A DNA stretch of 64,000 bases from an uncultured Bacteroidota bacterium (lineage in GTDB: Bacteria > Bacteroidota > Bacteroidia > Bacteroidales > P3), in assembly GCA_902793295.1 (NCBI GenBank), contig CADBDA010000004.1:123509-187508 (forward strand), given 5' to 3'. Shown here piece by piece: positions 61,897-64,000 of this stretch. Every line of letters starts with the position of its first letter. The stretch's first letter is position 1. The translations under genes were made by a program, and so were the position numbers. The notes below the pieces were generated by a model, which saw nothing but the letters and a program-made list of their open reading frames with translations, searched no databases and was not told the origin of the DNA.

Positions 61897-63102
61897 ATGA
61901 AAGGCAATGAATTGAAACCGCGTATTGGTATTTTTGGCCGCCGCAACTATGGCAAGAGTTCTCTTATCAATTTCCTGACGGGACAACAGATTGCCATCGT
62001 TTCTGAAACTCCTGGCGCCACTACCGATCCGGTCCGCAAAACAATGGAACTGGCTGGGGTGGGCCCGGTGGTATGGGTTGATACTGCTGGTGTCGATGAT
62101 TCTGGCTCTTTGGGTTCGCTGCGGGTCCAAAAAACACTTCAAGAACTTCAGCAGTCCGATTTGGCTGTCATTTTGCTGGCCGCGAATAGTCTTAACAACG
62201 AGGAACTGGATCTTGTCTCAGCGTGTCGTAAAGCCTCGGTGCCTTTCCTGGTGCTCTATGCGAAGAGCGACGCGGTTCCTCCATCCGATGCTTTTCTCCA
62301 GCAGGTTAAAACTCGACTCGAACTGGATAGTGTTCCTTTTGTTTTCAATGTCAATGATTTGTGTTTTAGGGAGCCGCTTTTGTCACTCATCCGCTCTTCA
62401 TTGCCAGAATCGGCCTACCGCCATCGTTCTCTTTTGGGCGATGTCCTGCATCCGGGCGATAAAGTTTTGATGGTTACCCCCATCGACTCGTCCGCACCTG
62501 AGGGTCGGATGATTCTTCCGCAGGTACAGGTGCTTCGCGATATCCTCGACAATGATGCCATCGCTTTGGTGTGCAAGGAAACAGAACTCGTCCAAACGCT
62601 ACAGTCTTTATCCGAGCCTCCTCGTTTGGTGGTCACCGATAGCCAGGCTTATGCATTTGTCTCTAAAGTGGTTCCTGATGATGTTTTCCTCACTTCCTTC
62701 AGTATCGTTTTGGCTCGCGCCAAAGGCCTATTCGATGACTATATCAAGGGAACCCCTATGCTCGATAACCTCAAGGAGGGCGACCGGATATTGATGTTAG
62801 AGTCCTGCACTCACAATGTGACGTGTGAGGATATCGGTCGAGTGAAACTGCCCAAACTGATATCGCAGCATGTAGGATGCAAACTTCATTTCGACGCCGT
62901 GGCAGGGTTGTCAGCAATCGAACGCCCGTTGTCCGACTATGCTTTGATTATCCAGTGTGGCGGCTGTGTGGTGACGCCAAAACAGTTGGCTTCCCGATTG
63001 GCTCCGGCCATCTCGGCGGGCATCCCCGTGTCCAATTATGGATTGGCTCTGGCTTATCTTAATGGCATTTTCAATCGTTCCATGCGAATCTTTAACATTT
63101 AG
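61897..63102 (+). CDS. hydF: [FeFe]-hydrogenase maturation GTPase HydF
   Basis: A 401-residue scaffold protein on which the 2Fe subcluster of [FeFe] hydrogenase is assembled. The GTPase domain has P-loop GRRNYGKSSL and the switch/DTAG motif (VWVDTAGVDD). The cluster domain has Cys304-x-His306 (ESCTHNV) and Cys354-x-x-Cys357, but the residue before Cys354 is Gln353 where many HydF proteins have His (HCGGC). Partners HydE and HydG and the hydrogenase are not in the window. It is preceded by a consensus -7 element and followed by folA after 57 bases. Confidence 0.92.
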   Translation: MKGNELKPRIGIFGRRNYGKSSLINFLTGQQIAIVSETPGATTDPVRKTMELAGVGPVVWVDTAGVDDSGSLGSLRVQKTLQELQQSDLAVILLAANSLNNEELDLVSACRKASVPFLVLYAKSDAVPPSDAFLQQVKTRLELDSVPFVFNVNDLCFREPLLSLIRSSLPESAYRHRSLLGDVLHPGDKVLMVTPIDSSAPEGRMILPQVQVLRDILDNDAIALVCKETELVQTLQSLSEPPRLVVTDSQAYAFVSKVVPDDVFLTSFSIVLARAKGLFDDYIKGTPMLDNLKEGDRILMLESCTHNVTCEDIGRVKLPKLISQHVGCKLHFDAVAGLSAIERPLSDYALIIQCGGCVVTPKQLASRLAPAISAGIPVSNYGLALAYLNGIFNRSMRIFNI

Positions 63103-63159
63103 GCACTGCATCTGGCCAATTATTAGTCCAAATGGTTTTAATTTTTATTATTGTATACA

Positions 63160-63690
63160 ATGTTTAATATTGATCCTCTCCCCAATCTCTCCATTATCGT
63201 TGCCGTAGCGCAAAACAACGCCATTGGTAAGGACAACGACCTCTTATGGCACATCTCCGATGACTTGAAACGCTTCAAAGCGCTTACCTCTGGCCATACA
63301 GTCATCATGGGACGCAATACCTGGAACTCCTTGCCTCGCCGTCCACTTCCCCGCCGTCGCAATATCGTGCTGACTCACGACACCTCCTTTGCCGACGAGG
63401 GCGCTGAGGTGGCTCACAGCGTAAGTCAGGTACTTCAGATGGTGAAAGGGGAGGAGGAGTGTTTCATTATGGGCGGCGCAGCTGTCTATCGACAGTTTCT
63501 GCCATTTGCTCAACGTATCTATATGACGTGGGTGTGGCAGGATTTCGACGCAGATGTTTTTTTTCCTGTGATTGATAAATCTGTTTTTCATGAGATTAGT
63601 GCTACAGATCGCTATTTTGATGAGGCATCGGGTCTTTCTTTCAGTTATGCGGAATATGTGCGGAATCCCCTGGCTGAAAAAGTGATGTAA
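63160..63690 (+). CDS. folA: Dihydrofolate reductase
   Basis: A 176-residue NADPH-dependent enzyme that keeps folate reduced for thymidylate and purine synthesis. Motifs include IIVAVAQNNAIGKDNDLLWHISDDLKRFK (with the acidic residue in the active site), MGRNTWNSLP, and the GGAAVYRQFLP segment. It lies in the normal size range. I use the ATG at 63160; an in-frame TTG at 63151 adds 3 residues. It follows hydF by 57 bases and may be cotranscribed. No typical thyA partner is adjacent. Confidence 0.95.
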   Translation: MFNIDPLPNLSIIVAVAQNNAIGKDNDLLWHISDDLKRFKALTSGHTVIMGRNTWNSLPRRPLPRRRNIVLTHDTSFADEGAEVAHSVSQVLQMVKGEEECFIMGGAAVYRQFLPFAQRIYMTWVWQDFDADVFFPVIDKSVFHEISATDRYFDEASGLSFSYAEYVRNPLAEKVM

Positions 63691-64000
63691 AATTATATTA
63701 ATTCGCTGATTATTAATAAAATATATCATTTTCTGCAAAAAATGCATTTTTTGAACACGTTTTTGTGAAAAAATGAAGTTTTAATGAACATTTTTCTGTT
63801 TTTTTCTTGTCGTAAATTATGGATTCGAAATTTTTTTTTAACCGCAAAATGTTGAATTTCAGAAAAAGCAAAAAAATACTTCAAAAAAACAGAAAAAATA
63901 TTTTGGCAGTTTGAAAAAGAGTTGTACTTTTGCACCCGCTTTCGACAGGAAACGAGGACGGGACAGGAGAGAGGAAGCGCAAGGACATTGAAAAAGTTGA
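63691..64000 (+). other. Gene-free region: rRNA promoter and leader
   Basis: The first 210 bases are very AT-rich, with a 16-base palindrome (AAAAAATGCATTTTTT, 63737-63752). This UP-like region leads to the promoter at 63902-63932. From about 63938 the sequence turns GC-rich (GCACCCGCTTTCGACAGG, then GGACATTGAAAAAGTTGA at the end). This is typical of a Bacteroidales rRNA leader, so the 16S rRNA gene should begin shortly after the window. Confidence 0.8.
63902..63932 (+). promoter_or_regulatory. rRNA operon promoter
   Basis: -33 TTTG at 63902-63905 and -7 TACTTTTG at 63925-63932, 19 bases apart, followed by GCACCCG as at the tRNA promoters. Confidence 0.83.

Noticed and set aside
1..64000. 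CRISPR arrays, insertion sequences, phage genes
   Set aside because: No regularly spaced repeats, transposase or phage structural genes were found.

Overview
The window reads as chromosomal DNA from a Bacteroidales (Bacteroidota) bacterium with a type IX secretion system (T9SS). Three things support this. Promoters carry the Bacteroidota -7 motif TAnnTTTG, with a TTG/TTTG element about 19-20 bases upstream where one is visible. The T9SS proteins PorU, PorV, a PorP/SprF protein and a GldJ/GldK-type lipoprotein are present, together with a type B sorting-domain substrate. Lineage-typical genes are also found, such as a MurF-alanine racemase fusion, an OstA-like protein and DUF2851. I do not push the taxonomy below order. 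The layout is mostly housekeeping, with no phage, IS element, transposase or CRISPR array seen.

Left part (1-13.4 kb): a Dcp-type M3 metallopeptidase lipoprotein and a thioredoxin-fold lipid/periplasm-facing protein (minus strand), a YD-like secreted protein converging on a receiver-domain protein with an unassigned helical C-terminus, ribosomal protein L31 type B, Lon protease followed by an OmpA/PD40 protein resembling PorE, and a large T9SS type B substrate.

13.4-23.6 kb: tRNA-Pro(GGG), stand-alone MurF, a 19-bp bidirectional terminator, FloA-NfeD (flotillin pair), then the minus-strand genes porU, porV, ispF and clpS. porV/ispF share an ATGA overlap.

22.8-30.7 kb: a minus-strand multidrug efflux operon (TetR - TolC - adaptor - RND pump - PII-like protein - small membrane protein) and YajC. 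30.7-43.4 kb: a TerC/Alx protein, a split chromate transporter, PorP plus GldJ-like lipoprotein, a TonB-dependent receptor with an unusually long Arg/Phe-rich signal region, OstA-like protein, GrpE, DnaJ and DUF2851.

43.5-53.7 kb: MurF-Alr fusion, a hemerythrin/RIC-like protein translationally coupled to a LuxR regulator with a degenerate receiver, an MFS transporter, a YkuD transpeptidase, a TupA-like ATP-grasp protein behind a SulP transporter, and a fused NapH/NapG-like polyferredoxin. 53.8-64 kb: a visibly AT-richer 993-residue MORN-repeat protein, tRNA-Val(GAC), an ECF sigma factor with a single-TM protein and a GIN/beta-barrel protein, tRNA-Val(CAC), a GNAT-HD fusion, HydF, dihydrofolate reductase, and, at the very end, the promoter and leader of what is almost certainly an rRNA operon continuing outside the window.

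The best candidates for something under-described are the hemerythrin/pseudo-receiver pair (46.05-47.32 kb), the receiver plus helical-domain protein (4.7-5.7 kb), the GNAT-HD fusion, and the MORN protein. No function beyond family level is claimed for these.
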